Source of the DNA: Ceraceosorus guamensis
Taxonomy: Eukaryota > Basidiomycota > Exobasidiomycetes > Ceraceosorales > Ceraceosoraceae
Reading direction: 5' to 3'
DNA length: 64,000 bases
Assembly: GCF_003144195.1 (NCBI RefSeq)
Contig: NW_020290066.1
Location: 23,501 to 87,500, forward strand
Position 1 is the first letter of the stretch; each line of letters opens with the position of its first letter. The translations under genes were made by a program, and so were the position numbers. Under the pieces are notes generated by a model that was given only the letters and a program-made list of their open reading frames with translations, did no database searches and was not told the origin of the DNA. Positions 1 through 12,877 of this stretch are shown piece by piece.

Positions 1-238
1 GGAACAAAAGAGAAGAGAAGAGTTGGGCCTGCCTCCCATCGAGCAGGACCATAGTGCTCTTGCACTCTTTAGCAAGAAGAAGAGAAGAGCTGGATAGGCT
101 CGTGACAGTAGAGCATCTTTTGTCATCCATGCCACCTGTACTCAACATGAAGCATCATTTTCTGATCGTTGAGACTTTGCACAGCCCCCAGATGCGGTCG
201 ATCGCTATAATACAATGCGTAAGAGTGCTCAAAGGAGC

Positions 239-2663
239 TCAAGACCATAGCTCGCTCTGTGACGAAGCATTCGGGTCGTCATCATCACCTTCTTCCTCGC
301 CTCCTTCGCCCTCGTCTTCCTCTTGTTCGTCATTCTGCTCCTCTTGCCGGGCCTCTTCGGCCTCGTCTAGCTCGTCTCCATGATCCTTCGCCCCTTCTTC
401 TTGCTGCACGTCCATGCCGTGCTCGTCCGCCTCGGATTCGGCTGCGCGCCCGGTTTCATTCTCCTCTTGAAGAGCAGCATCCGCATCAGCCGCTTCTTTC
501 GCTCGTACTTGGGCGCGCGCTCTTCGCTCGCTGCGTATTTCCTGTAACTGTGCTTGTTTGAGACCGCGCTCCGTCGTCAAGCGCTTCAAGGCGTCCAATT
601 GGCGATTCTGGAGCGCGCAGCGAGTAGCAGCACGTCAGAGAGACGTTTCACTAGCTGAAGAAAAATGTCACAGAGCTCTGGCACTCACCTTGATCACGAT
701 ATTGGTAGCAGCATTTGCTTCGTTCGTCTTGCGTCTGACCAGCAATTCCATCTCCTTGACCGCCGCTTCCACTTGAGATTCTCTCACTCTTCGTTCGCTC
801 TCTTCCGCATCCACATCATCATCATCATCGTCCAGATCCGGCCCATCTTGATCATCCCCTTCTCGAGCTTCCTCATCGTCCTCTCCTCCAGACTCGTCCT
901 CTTCGTCCTCATCTCCCCAGAGATCTCCATCTCCCTCTTCCGAGGTAGCTCTGGCAGAAACGCTTCGTCCTCGACCGCCCCGCGTGTTCGAAGTGGTGAC
1001 AGAAGCCGAACCTTCGTCTGAGCCCGACTCCGAATCTGACGCCTCTCCTCGCATCACAGCTTCCAATTCTGCAGCGAGCGCCATATCCACCATACCTTCA
1101 CCTTCGCCTTCTTCTTCGTCTGCATACTCTTCCCGCCCTTCACCTTCAGTAGGAGCTACCGATCCGTCTCGGTCTTCACCGCCTTCGCCTCCGTCATCTT
1201 CGCCATCTCCCTCATCCCTCTCGCCATCTTCATCGCCGACCACCGAAGCGCCTTCTCCAGCGCCACCTTGAACCTCCTCTTCGTCTCCACCACCATCAGA
1301 TAGATCGGCCACGTCGATCATTTCTATGCAGCGTGATCGTGCAGCGTGAGTGGATGCAAAGCGGGTATGACAGTCTGACGAGCCACGACTCACCGTACTC
1401 GAGCTTCTCTGCCCGCTTGTCGTCTGCTAGGAGCCGTTCGACCTCTTTTTCGACCGTTTCAATGACCTGTGCGCAGGGACGTGGGCTTAGGCCATGAAGT
1501 TCAAACAAAAACACGCCACACTCCAGCATCGCTCACACGTTTGTTGGTGCGCTTGCGGAAGCGCCTCTTCCTCGCGTATCTCATTGGAGGTGTGATACCG
1601 CTGTCCCAGACGTACGCGTCGGCACCTCCGCCTTTGCGATCGTTTGCGTCTTCCTCTTCCTCCCTTCTGTCGCCATCACCTCCGACTAGAAGCATCTGAC
1701 TGATATCGGCAACCTTGAACAGTTGACGACCGTCCAGCGTCTTGTGCGTCTCTAGAATCGTGGGCAGGTCCACCAATTTGGCCGGCAACGCCGTATTACC
1801 AATCTTGAACGTCGCTCTACGAGAGTCTAGGATGTTGTGCTAACAAGGTCAGCAGATTCGCATGGCATGTAGCGGATACGCTGCTTGTACACTCGCTCAC
1901 CTTTGAACTTGAGCTCGACATTCGCCTTGTCTGTCCCAACTGCGCGATTCCTGACCCATCCTCTCAAGGTTTCGAGTTCTGGACTGCCAGCAGCAAGTCT
2001 TAGAATGAGCTGCTCCTCAAAGGCGACGCCAGATCCCTTGCCATCTTGAGCTTCCGGTCCATCTTTCGCCACAGCCTTGGCGACACCTTCGTCGTCATCA
2101 TCTGAATCATCCAGCTCCCTGGTGTAGCCCTGCATGTATGCCTCGTTCTTTGGTCCCGTGCCCGAAGTATTTCCTCCCGCACTGCCAATCGTAGATTTGA
2201 GATTGAGCTTCAACCTTCTCGCCAGACCGCCGCCCAATAGACTGGCAGCACCAGTCCCGCCATTACTTGTACCCTTCCTGCTTGATCCTCCACCTCCCTC
2301 AGCTCGAGTCTGCTCGGAGACAGCTGCAGCAGCAGCCACAGCAGCAGCTCTAGCCGACGTCCTGGCAGCCGAGAAGCCACCTGCCGCTGCTGTGCTCTGC
2401 GCAGTCCTCTTTCGTCGTCTGCGCGCAGTGCTACCTCCATCCGAGGCTGAGTCTGAATCCGCATCGTCATCTGAATCTGACGATGAGGGCCGATTCATTG
2501 CTGCGAGAGCGAGAGCAGAGGGTCGACGTGCTCTGTCTGACGACCGAGCTGCCGTCGCTGGTGCTGGTGCTGGAAAAGGCGCGGACATCGATGTCGGTAC
2601 AGCAGCTGCAGATGGGGCAGCTGAGCTCGGACCCGCAACTGGCGCTTCGTTGTCCACTTCCAT
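239..2663 (-). CDS. TAF7: TFIID subunit TAF7 (TAFII55 family)
   Basis: Five exons: 2663-1901, 1826-1537, 1466-1394, 1323-689 and 607-239, joining in frame to 709 residues. TAF7 is a subunit of the general transcription factor TFIID and binds TAF1 in the nucleus. The TAFII55 N-terminal domain starts near residue 213 (FEEQLILRL). It crosses the first intron as LKFK-DSRRATFKIGNT and continues into LVDLPTILETHKTLDG, FKVADISQML and ITPPMRYARKRRFRK, the family's diagnostic blocks. The first 210 residues are Ala/Ser/Pro rich and disordered. After the domain comes a very acidic Glu/Asp/Gly region and a C-terminal Lys/Arg/Gln helix, as in fungal TAF7. The start is the first ATG of the open frame, just after an in-frame-free promoter shared with the next gene. 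The family call is firm; exon ends are inferred from splice motifs. Confidence 0.93.
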
Positions 2664-3175
2664 GCTGACGGGCGTCGTGATCAGTCCGTCAGCGTGTGGC
2701 AGAGCAACTCGGGAACCAGGCGGCAGTGGTCAATTGTACGGGAGCAATCTTGCTTGAAGTGGGAACATCAGCTTCGCTGACGAACAGGTGTTTGGGCCGG
2801 CAGCGAAAGTGTTGTGATGTGGTAAAGTCGGAGTCAAAGTCGAGTCCACGTCACACAAGTGTGAGTGCGAAGATCCGCAAGGCTTCATCTGGGGCTCCTG
2901 CTATGGCCGCGTGACTATGCATGCAGCGCATATATCCCGCAATCGGTCATCAGGGAAGCGTGCATCATGTGCATGGGCGGCCAATGCGCGTTACCTCAGC
3001 CTTGCCCGCGCCATTCCTCCACTTTGCACCATCATCCATGCCATTCGCTCTCTCAATCGCACTCACATTCACACTCACGACTGCATGTGACATCGAGCCC
3101 GACCTATCGCATTCATTGGCAACCCTTCTTAGTGCAGACCAGCTTGCTTCTTTCGTGGTTGCGATTATCGCACAG
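2664..3175. promoter_or_regulatory. Divergent intergenic region between TAF7 and the molybdopterin-binding gene
   Basis: About 510 bp between two genes that diverge, so it should hold both promoters. An AT-rich CATATAT stretch lies near 2929-2936. No gene, repeat or RNA was recognised. In-frame ATG codons upstream of the plus-strand gene (2921) make the true 5' limit uncertain. Confidence 0.4.
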
Positions 3176-4634
3176 ATGCGCAACGTAGCGATCGCAGCAC
3201 GAAGTATAGGCGGATCAAATCGCACCCCATCTCTCGCTACACAGAGGCTCCAGTCCGTCCAATCGCATCTCGTCTCCTATCGCAACATGGCATCAACTAC
3301 CTCAGCCAACAATAGCGCTGGTGGAGGAGCATCATCAGCCCCTTTCAACCCTGATCAGATGCCCACCTTTGACCCTTCACCCATCAATCCTGATCCTTTG
3401 GGAAAGGACAAGTACGTGGCCTCGGCAGGCTGCATTATCATCGGCGACGAGGTCCTCAATGGAAAGACCAAAGATAGCAATTCCAACTATTTTTCAAAGT
3501 GGTGCTTCAACCTCGGAATCGATTTGAAACGTGAGTGCGTGTGGCTACGTACACGCATGTAGGCGGTGCCCGCTGGTTACATCTCACCGGAACGCCCGCT
3601 GATCGCAATGCTCCGATCCGTCACCAGGGGTTGAGGTCATTCCCGACGATGAGGACGACATTGTCGAGACGGCCAGGCGCATGGCCAGCAAGTATGACCT
3701 CGTCATCAGCTCGGTGAGGTCCGCTTGCGTCCGTCGAGATTTAGCCGTGGGGTTGATGACCTCATGCTTTGGCTCTGCCATCCTAGGGTGGCATCGGACC
3801 AACTCCGGATGATATCACGTATCAGAGCATGGCGAAGGTGAGGCGCCTGTCGCGCGCACATCGTCCCCAACAGACTTAGGCTCATTGTCTCTCATCTCGT
3901 GTGCCAGGCCTTTTCGGATGGGAAGCTCGAGCACCATCAAGAGACGCTGAGGCGCATGGAGCTGAACCTCAAGGCTCGTAGGCGAGACGTCTCGGGGACT
4001 GAAGAGGTGAGCGACAAGGGCAGGCAGCTTCTCGAAGGCTCGCTGACATGTGGTACAACCTCGACTCGCAGATGATGACCGCTCGAAAGCGCATGGCCTT
4101 GTTTCCCGTCTCGTCATCCAACTCTTCCGTCGAGGTAATCTTTCCCACCACGCAGCTCTGGGTTCCCGTCGTTCGTCTTTCTGGAAAAGTCTGCATCTTG
4201 CCTGGCGTGCCTCGACTCTTTGAAGGGCTACTCGACGGCTTGGAAAAGTACGTTCCCATTGATCCCAACAGACCTAGACCTTATCGATTGTTGGTGCACA
4301 CCAAATGGCCAGAAAGCAACATTTCTCCTTTCTTGGTCGAGTTGACGGAAAAGTGCAAAAAGGAGGGCATCAAAGTCGGCAGTTATCCCAAGGTAAGTTT
4401 GGCGTTGTCTGAGCGGGCACCTACGGGGGCAAATGCGCCAACGTCTACAATCAACGATGCTGACCTTGCGTCTGTGCTTGATCGGCTCCGCTCGCCCATC
4501 AGTGGAACTCCGGCGTGGACGTTTCGCTCATCGGCGAAGATTTGGCCCGCCTACAAGAGCTCGGAAGCGAAGTGGAAAAGGCGGTGGAGGGCAAGATCAC
4601 CACGGCTGGCAAGATCGGCGAAGAGTCCAGTTGA
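3176..4634 (+). CDS. Molybdopterin-binding (MoaB/Mog/CinA-type) domain protein
   Basis: Six exons: 3176-3530, 3628-3713, 3787-3837, 3908-4006, 4072-4392 and 4503-4634, giving 347 residues. The MoCF-biosynthesis fold is clear: [19 protein letters not shown] with N-terminal GDE, then [17 protein letters not shown], then [18 protein letters not shown] (the GGIGPTPDD ligand loop) split by an intron. Later [17 protein letters not shown] matches the PGVP loop. The domain binds pterin/nucleotide ligands in molybdenum-cofactor and FAD-synthase-related proteins; the substrate here is unknown. I chose the ATG at 3176 because residues 1-37 are rich in Arg and Ser with no acid, like a mitochondrial presequence. 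The ATG at 3287 (MASTTSANN) would give a 310-residue cytosolic form, and 2921 is a third option. Confidence 0.85.
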
Positions 4635-5372
4635 GATGAATCCTTCTTTGCGTGTGATACAACGAACGACGACTACATGCCCTCCCCACTCTATGGTCGT
4701 GCTAGCGCTCGGCGGAAAGCTCCACCCGGGAGCCTTTAGCATTTGCCTTTGCGTCCCATTCACATCACCGTGCCGCACGGAGAATGCCCGTTGTCGCTTG
4801 GGCCCTCGCACCCCACATCGCTCTCTGTCCTTCTCGTACAATGTTGCCATCGAATGCCTGACGTCCGATGTCCTCTCACTTGCTTATTTTGACACCGCCT
4901 GAAAGAGCGACCATGCTCCTGAAATGATTGTCATCTTCAACACCCAGCTTGCACGCACGCGCAGTGAGATTCATGCGAATCATTACACAGCGAACACGCA
5001 CTGCAGGTGCTGCCTCGTGGACAGCAAACTTGGAATCCCACATCACACCATGCGTATCTTGTTACATAACTTGGAAAGACAAAACAGCCCGGGAGTCGAA
5101 GAGTCGAGGAACAGAGAATGGAGTCAGCTTGCGATGGGTGAGTGGGAATCAGCTTGATGCAGCAGGGAGTCTGTGCGTGCGCTAGCAGGGTAGGAGCACG
5201 CTCTGCACGAAATGCCTCTGTGGGCAACCGACTTCGCAGCTCGCGAGCAGGATGGCTGCTTTTTTACAAAGTCCCGACGGCTCCGCCAGCCCTTCTCGCT
5301 CTGCAAAAGGCCCCCAAGCACGCGCTCAACCCCTTCTCGCGCCCTCGTCAGCGTCTAGGTAGGACCGCCGGT
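4635..5372. other. Convergent intergenic region, no gene seen
   Basis: This stretch lies between the 3' ends of the molybdopterin-binding gene and the Rab11 gene, so it should hold two 3' UTRs. Short open frames here overlap on both strands and show no family motif. Nothing else was recognised. Confidence 0.4.
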
Positions 5373-6641
<1,269 letters not shown>

Positions 6642-7773
6642 TTCGTCTGGATGGTGAGATGGCAGCTGTCGGTTGTACTGGCTAAAGTCCTGCAAATTCT
6701 TTCCCAAAGTGTGCTTGGGTCACCTGGGAATCGGACAAGAGACTCGAAGACAATCTGTGTACCGGGTCCGGTGTACGCGTGACTTTGATCTCCGTGCGTC
6801 GGATGAGCAGATCTACGCCAAGGTGATGTATGGAAAGCTTTCGATTCAGATGGTGGTGTCTGGAGTGATTACTTGAGACCGGCGCTGAAGATGAGCAGAT
6901 TGACGAGCGCAGTCGCCATGTGTCTTGACGAAAGGGTGATGGTGGAGTCACGTTGAAGGGTGTGCACGCTCGGCATCAGTCACAAGCTCAAAATTGGAGG
7001 CAACATGCAGCAGCAGCGATACACCGACTCGGCGAGCCCACGCATCAATCAGTCGTGAGTCAAGTCACGGGTCACAAGTCTTTGTCTCACCGCCTGCCCG
7101 CGGTAGGGCTGTGTGCGCGCCGCGCGTTGATGCGTGTAAAGACCGCGCACAACACCAGCAAAGGCGTGACCGGACAAGGCGCGCATCCCCGCCCGCGTCG
7201 TGCCCATCAGAGGAGTCCGCAGACGCATGATGCACTTGCCTGCATGAGCCTTATAATCATGACTTGCTCGACACGCCTGCAAGGATATTCACATTCACGA
7301 TTGCACAGCTCTTCTCAGCCTTTCTCCAGCGCGCACGACTCTCAGCTGCATGGCTAGCTGGTGTCTAGCTGGCCATGCATGATCGAGCACACTCAAGGTC
7401 CGCCTTGCTAGCAGCAACGCAGGCCGCTGGCATTCCCCAGACATATCGGACACGTGAGATCACGAGCGGTGTCGCTCTTGACTTCACGCCTAGGAAGCCT
7501 CTCACAACATACAGCGACTCAATGATGACTTGGACTTTCGACTTTCTTTGTAATTCTTAATATTGGTGCTCTCTCTCTCCCTCTCTCTTGCTCGGTTCAT
7601 ATGCACGGCGTGAAAGAGATCTAGGGCATGGCTACCGTGGAGCACATTATTCTATTCTCGCGCACGCACATTCGTCTCGATGGGTGACCTTATGATGTTG
7701 CCAAACCGGCCCTCGAACAAATCACATGTTCAGCGCGGACGAGACCATTGCTACTCTCTTGCAACTCGAGCGT
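6642..7773. other. Intergenic: Rab11 upstream region and CSN6 3' flank
   Basis: 1.1 kb without a gene I can support. It should contain the Rab11 promoter near 6642 and the CSN6 3' UTR near 7773. A CT-dinucleotide-rich stretch lies at about 7568-7590. One copy of the dispersed motif ATTCACGATT is at 7293-7302. Confidence 0.4.
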
Positions 7774-9506
7774 CTAGCTGCGCAAGCTCCTGCCCTTGCT
7801 CTTCCCAGGTGGCAAAGCGTAGAAAAGCCCCCCAGCATGTTCCCCGGAAGGGCTTTCGATTTCCAATTCAGCACCGGCTGACAGGGCAGCCGATTCCTGC
7901 GCAGCTTTGCTGTTCGCCAGCCCATGCCCACTGCCGCTGGCGCCTCCGATCGATGTAGCCGCCGAGCTGGTGTTTTGCAGAACGTCAAACTTGTCCACCA
8001 GCTCGTTTGTAAGGTGTAGAGACTGAGTCAGGCTGCCCAGGTATTGAGTGAGTAGCACATCAGAGTATTCCTAGGGTGAATGCGAGGCGCATGTAAGCTT
8101 GGAGCGGCGGCCCACTTCCGCGCTGCAGCTTTCAGCTCACCGTGTGATACTCTTCCATGAACTCCTCCACTTCGTCCATCCGCGGCAAAGCAGCTAGCAC
8201 AGCTTTGACCTGTCGCAGCGCCTCTTCATCTCGTGTGACACTCCCAGCCAAGATTCCCTGCACGTATCCATGTACCGTCTGTATGCGTTCTGCAAGCATC
8301 GATATCGCACTGTGTTGTGTCTTCAAGGTGGCCACGACTGCGGGAGCAATGACAGGACACATTACGTCAATAAGATGCTCTCAGCTACGTCGCTAAGAAA
8401 AGGCATGGACTCACGTCGACTTTCTGATCCATCGCTACTGCTCTCGGCAGGCTTGCTCGTGTAGTCGACCGCGATCCTCTCCGCTTCCCCGGTTCTCAGC
8501 TCGTACTTCGCTGGCACAAATACGATGCTCGGCTCGCGCGTGGCCACCTCTAAGTTGCTGGCTTGAGAAGATGGCTCGCCTTCGGTGACGTCCATTGCAT
8601 CGTCCGAAGCAGCATGCTCCGTCATCCCTCTATTGCCAAGGCGATCTGTCACGGCAGGCTGGCTCATGGCATGAGACCCATCAAAGTCGAGCAATGCTTC
8701 ATACACTGTGACTGGCAGCTCCGCTCGACCCTTGGCGTGAGTCAGCGCTTCCGTGGTGGGAGCCAGTTGGAGAAACAATGGAGACTCGTTGTGTTCGAGT
8801 AGCTGCGAGCAATGAAGCCGGAGTCAGCACGGTGGGAACAAAGGGCACAGATTGAAGAGTCACACACCTGCTTGTGTATGGACAGGTCCTGTGCGCTCGG
8901 CGCTACGCCGACTCCATACCATCCGAGAAAGTCGAGCGTGGGAAAGACTTGCTTGACTGGAGGCGGTAATCAAGCTCACAGGGATCAACTCTGGCTCCAT
9001 CAGGAGCATTCGTAACGGACTCACACTGTGCAAAGCGCTTATCGAGCCATTCTTGGTCGATTGTGAGCACAGCGCGAGAAGTGTGAGAAGCGGTAGCGTT
9101 GCTAGTACTACTGCTGGCCACCTTTATCTCGAAGGAATTTTGGATTTGGACTTCTCTGCCGTGTTGCGTCCCGAGCAGAGCGCCATAGACTGGAGGCATA
9201 GACGCAGCTAGTCAGAAATGTCGTCGTGATTCGCTTGAGAGCAAGTCGAGAATCGTATGGCTCACCAAAGGGACCAGCATCATCGTTCCTATCGCGATGC
9301 CTTTGTGATACCTCTCGAGTTAGGTGCTCCGAAATGCTCAATATGGGAAGGGGATGTCTGCAGAAGGGAGGCGTCGAGTCTAGTCAGCGACATGTAGCGA
9401 ACGTCATGTGAGCTTTGAGCACTGACAAAGAGATGGTCACGCTCACATCCCCGCCTTTCGTAGTGGAAGACGTCCCGACTTGAGCAGAGCCCGATGAAGA
9501 CGCCAT
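7774..9506 (-). CDS. CSN6: COP9 signalosome subunit 6 (MPN-minus)
   Basis: Seven exons: 9506-9427, 9357-9266, 9189-9025, 8956-8868, 8802-8415, 8337-8141 and 8070-7774, giving 435 residues. CSN6 is a structural MPN subunit of the COP9 signalosome, which removes NEDD8 from cullins; it pairs with CSN5. Family blocks in order: SVTISLHPLPILSISEHLTR, VYGALLGTQHGREVQIQNSF, FKQVFPTLDFLGWYG, LLEHNESPLFLQLAP, ELPVTVYEALLDF, GEAERIAVDY, and the C-terminal helices LKTQHSAISMLAERIQTVHG and YLGSLTQSLHLTNELVDKFD. The metal-binding JAMM residues are absent (LGWYGVGVAPSAQD in place of the HSHP region), as expected for CSN6. The first intron has an unusual GTCAGT donor, needed to make the ISLHP junction. An in-frame ATG at 9683 would add 59 residues, but 9506 has a better ATG context (GGCCATGGC). 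Confidence 0.9.
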
Positions 9507-10140
9507 GGCCGTCACTGTCGACCTGAGTAGCTTCGAGGGCGGAGCTGATTGATCCAAGCTGCGAGAGTCCTCTCGCACGATATTGTTGACGCTGGTAATG
9601 CGCAATTCACAGTTTGAGTGGTACGAGATTCTGGGTCGCGTGTAGTCGACTGCGAGATGTACGATATCGACATCGTTTTCCATCCTCCCATTCTCGCTAG
9701 GCAGCGGAGTGATTTAAGCGGCTGAAGCCTGCTTTAGAGCTCCACACGATCGGCTCTTGATGATGTGCAGCACGAACTCAGCCGGCTCAGACCTCTTTGC
9801 ACGTGACGCGCACGGCTCAAATCTCTTGAATCTTGAATGCGCGCCCGCGGTGCAGACTCGGCGGGCGGCTTATCCGTGCGCACGCAGGCACCGTGTGCTC
9901 GCCGGCAGCTCCATAGACAGCGCATGCATACATGCATGCTCCCATGGACGATGCAGAGACCAAAAGTTGCACGCACGGCACGCACGCTGGTCTGCTCGAT
10001 CCACCCGCGTACCGACTGTACCAGCAAGCTGCTACTCACCACCGTCACGTACTCCCGACAGCTTCTTGCACCGCTCGCGATCTGGTCAGCTGAGCTGCAA
10101 CGACTCCAACAACCTGTCATTCACTCCGCTCACCCACACT
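9507..10140. promoter_or_regulatory. Divergent promoter region of CSN6 and succinyl-CoA ligase beta
   Basis: 630 bp between head-to-head genes. It holds a 59-codon open extension of CSN6 (up to the ATG at 9683). The remainder is GC-rich, with an inverted ATGCATACATGCAT element near 9923-9937. No separate gene seen. Confidence 0.4.
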
Positions 10141-11527
10141 ATGATCGGCGCTTTCCGCACCCTCCCTCGCGCAGGGGCGCAAAACCTCCGCACAGCATCA
10201 TTGATGTTCGCCTCTCGCTCCGGCGGAGCTGCACAACAGGTGCGCAACCTGTCCATTCACGAGTATCAGTCTATGGAATTGCTGGGCAAATATGGCATCG
10301 CAACACCCAAGAGCGTCGCTGCCAAGACTGCGGACGAAGCTGCCAGTGTTTTTGAGAAGCATTTCCCAAAAGGCGCTGTGATCAAGGCTCAGGTGTTGGC
10401 AGGAGGCAGAGGAAAAGGTCATTTTGAGGGAGGCCTGAAGGGAGGTGTGCACGTCGTCAAGAGGTGAGTGCACAAGGGCGGTCAGGTGCCTCGATCAGCA
10501 CCTCAGGGGGACTTGAGTGCTGATTCTCCCAATCTTATCGTTCCCTAGTGCCGAGGAAGCCAAGAAAATTGCTTCTCAGATGCTTGGACACAAGCTCATC
10601 ACCAAGCAGACTGGCGCTGGCGGTCGTATCTGCAACGCAGTCATGCTGGCTGAATTGCGCACACCAGCGCACGAGTACTACATTGCAGTTCTAAACGATC
10701 GTTCAACCCAGCTTCCTGTGCTCATCGCATCCAACCAAGGAGGCATGTCGATCGAGGATGTTGCCAAGGAGAATCCCGACGCGATCATCACCACGCCCAT
10801 CGATTTCACCAAGGGTCTGACGCAAGACAAGGCTCTCGAAATTGCCAAGAAGCTCGGTTTCTCCAAGCCTGAGCTGGAGCAGCAAGCAGCAGAGACGTTT
10901 GTGAAGCTATACACGCTGTTCAAGGAGAAGGACGCTACGCAAGTAGAGATCAACCCTTTGGCGGAGAGCCAGGATGGTGCGGTGCTGTGCATGGATGCAA
11001 AGCTGGGCTTCGATGACAATGCCGATTTCCGCCAGCAAGATATTTTCAAGCTTCGCGACACGACTCAAGAGGACCCCGATGAGGTGGAAGCTGCAAAGAG
11101 CGGGTTGAACTTTATCAAGCTGGATGGAAACATTGGCTGCTTGGTCAACGGTGCCGGACTGGCCATGGCTACGATGGATACTCTGAAGCTGAACGGTGGT
11201 AACCCTGCCAATTTCTTGGACGTCGGAGGAGGCGCAACTGCCGAGGCGGTCAAAAAGGCATTCGAATTGCTGCTCTCTGCCAACCCCAAGGCTCTATTTG
11301 TCAACATCTTTGGAGGCATCATGCGCTGCGACGTCATTGCGGATGGAATTATCCAGGCTACAAAGGAGTTGGAACTCAAGGTGCCTCTGGTTGTGAGGCT
11401 GCAGGGAACAAAGGAAGCTGAAGCTAAAGCTATGATCAAGGAGTCCAAGATGAAGATTTTTGCATTTGATGATCTGGATGAAGCGGCATCCAAGGCTGTC
11501 GAGGCGGCTGCCAAGGGCACTCTGTGA
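10141..11527 (+). CDS. LSC2: Succinyl-CoA ligase beta subunit, mitochondrial
   Basis: Two exons (10141-10463 and 10549-11527) give 433 residues. The enzyme converts succinyl-CoA and ADP or GDP to succinate, CoA and the triphosphate in the TCA cycle, with the alpha subunit. Residues 1-37 are basic, Ser/Ala rich and acid-free, a mitochondrial presequence. [19 protein letters not shown] begins the ATP-grasp domain. [20 protein letters not shown] is the nucleotide-binding loop, QVEINPLAE the metal site, and [26 protein letters not shown] and [16 protein letters not shown] the C-terminal CoA-ligase domain. Length is usual for the family. The single intron restores codon AGT at its junction. The sequence alone does not decide ADP against GDP use. 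Confidence 0.96.
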
Positions 11528-12877
11528 ACGCGATATAGACTCTGCAAACATGAACGCAATGCAATCGAGTTTGTGACTGCTATGGGCGCGGTCATGCGTC
11601 GCTGACGGTCGCTGTTGATTGAGACGCGGCCGACCTGAAGGGAGTTCAAGGTTGGAGGCTTGAAAGACGGACAAGTGGTGCTCGTGGTGGACAGTCCGGT
11701 CCGGCAGTCGCGTCAGCCGTGAATTGCGAATATTGCCACGGTGCATTACTTTCTCACCCACGAATGCGGCAAGTGGCAGGCATCGTCGCGCGGATCAGTA
11801 GCCTGCGCACTCAGCAAGCCAAAGAGCTCGTGGGATCACGCTCTTACACACCGCCAAGCAAATAGAGTCCTTGGACTCGTCTTGTACGATTTCTTGACTC
11901 GATGTCTGCGAGCTTGGTCGAGCTGCAGCATACGTCTGTGCGTGTCGAACATTTCCGAGCCACGAGGAGTTCCCCACTAGCGAATTCAAGCAGACCAAAA
12001 TTTTGATTCGAGAGCAGCATGAATGCAGCGATATAGTTGATCATGACCCGAATCACAAGTGATAGCAGCTCTAAGATCATGGCTGCTCAGCGACCATGCA
12101 TGGATGCCGCCTACCTCGATTGATTGACCATCAGCAGTCACACACGTGTACTCGACTCAGACTCAGGTCTTTGCGTACTGACTCACACCTGCTATAACGT
12201 CACGCACGCTGTAATACCCGCGCGCATTCTTCCCTAGCTTCTACGTACGCGGCTGACCGCGGGCGCAGCCATGCATGTGCAATTTGATGCTTTCATTTTC
12301 GTGATTGCAATCACGAATGTCGACAGCCAAACACCATTCATTGATCGCTGCTGCTTTGAGACTGCTGTCAAGCCAGGCATGCAAATCAGCCCTTTCCACC
12401 AAGCGAGGACTCGTGACTTTATGAAGCATGAGCTCTGTTGGATGTTGAACGGTGGTCAGTGCCATGCCCGTGGCGCAAGTATACTGGCCGATCGGTGCAT
12501 GCTGCACACATCACATTCGTGATGGTCAGAATAGCTGCGTGGGCGCTGATGAAGTACATCATTCTGGTTCGTTAGCGGCGCTTACCAGTGCGAAGATAGC
12601 ACCCACATGGCAAGACGCTCAATTCTGTTTGCTGGATAGGTGGAGTAGATGTTGACGTTTGCTGGCTTGGAGGATGAGCGTACATTGACCTCCCTCGATC
12701 ATTCGAGTCTACTCGATGCGCCGATCACCTTCTTCGACGCTCCCAACCCTCTTTCGACACATTTGCGTGTTTCGTGATCCCATTCATGCATCCTTCCAGC
12801 GCTTCTCTACTTCCAAAGATCTGCACTCCTCACTCACCCTATCTCAGCGCTTCAGGTATTCTCTATCGTTCGCAACG
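11528..12877. other. Intergenic, no gene seen
   Basis: Downstream of LSC2 and upstream of an unrecognised gene. Open frames are short and overlap on both strands. An exact copy of the dispersed motif AATCACGAATG lies at 12309-12319, next to the opposing half-site GTGATTGC. In-frame ATG 12716 could extend the next gene by 54 codons. Confidence 0.4.
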
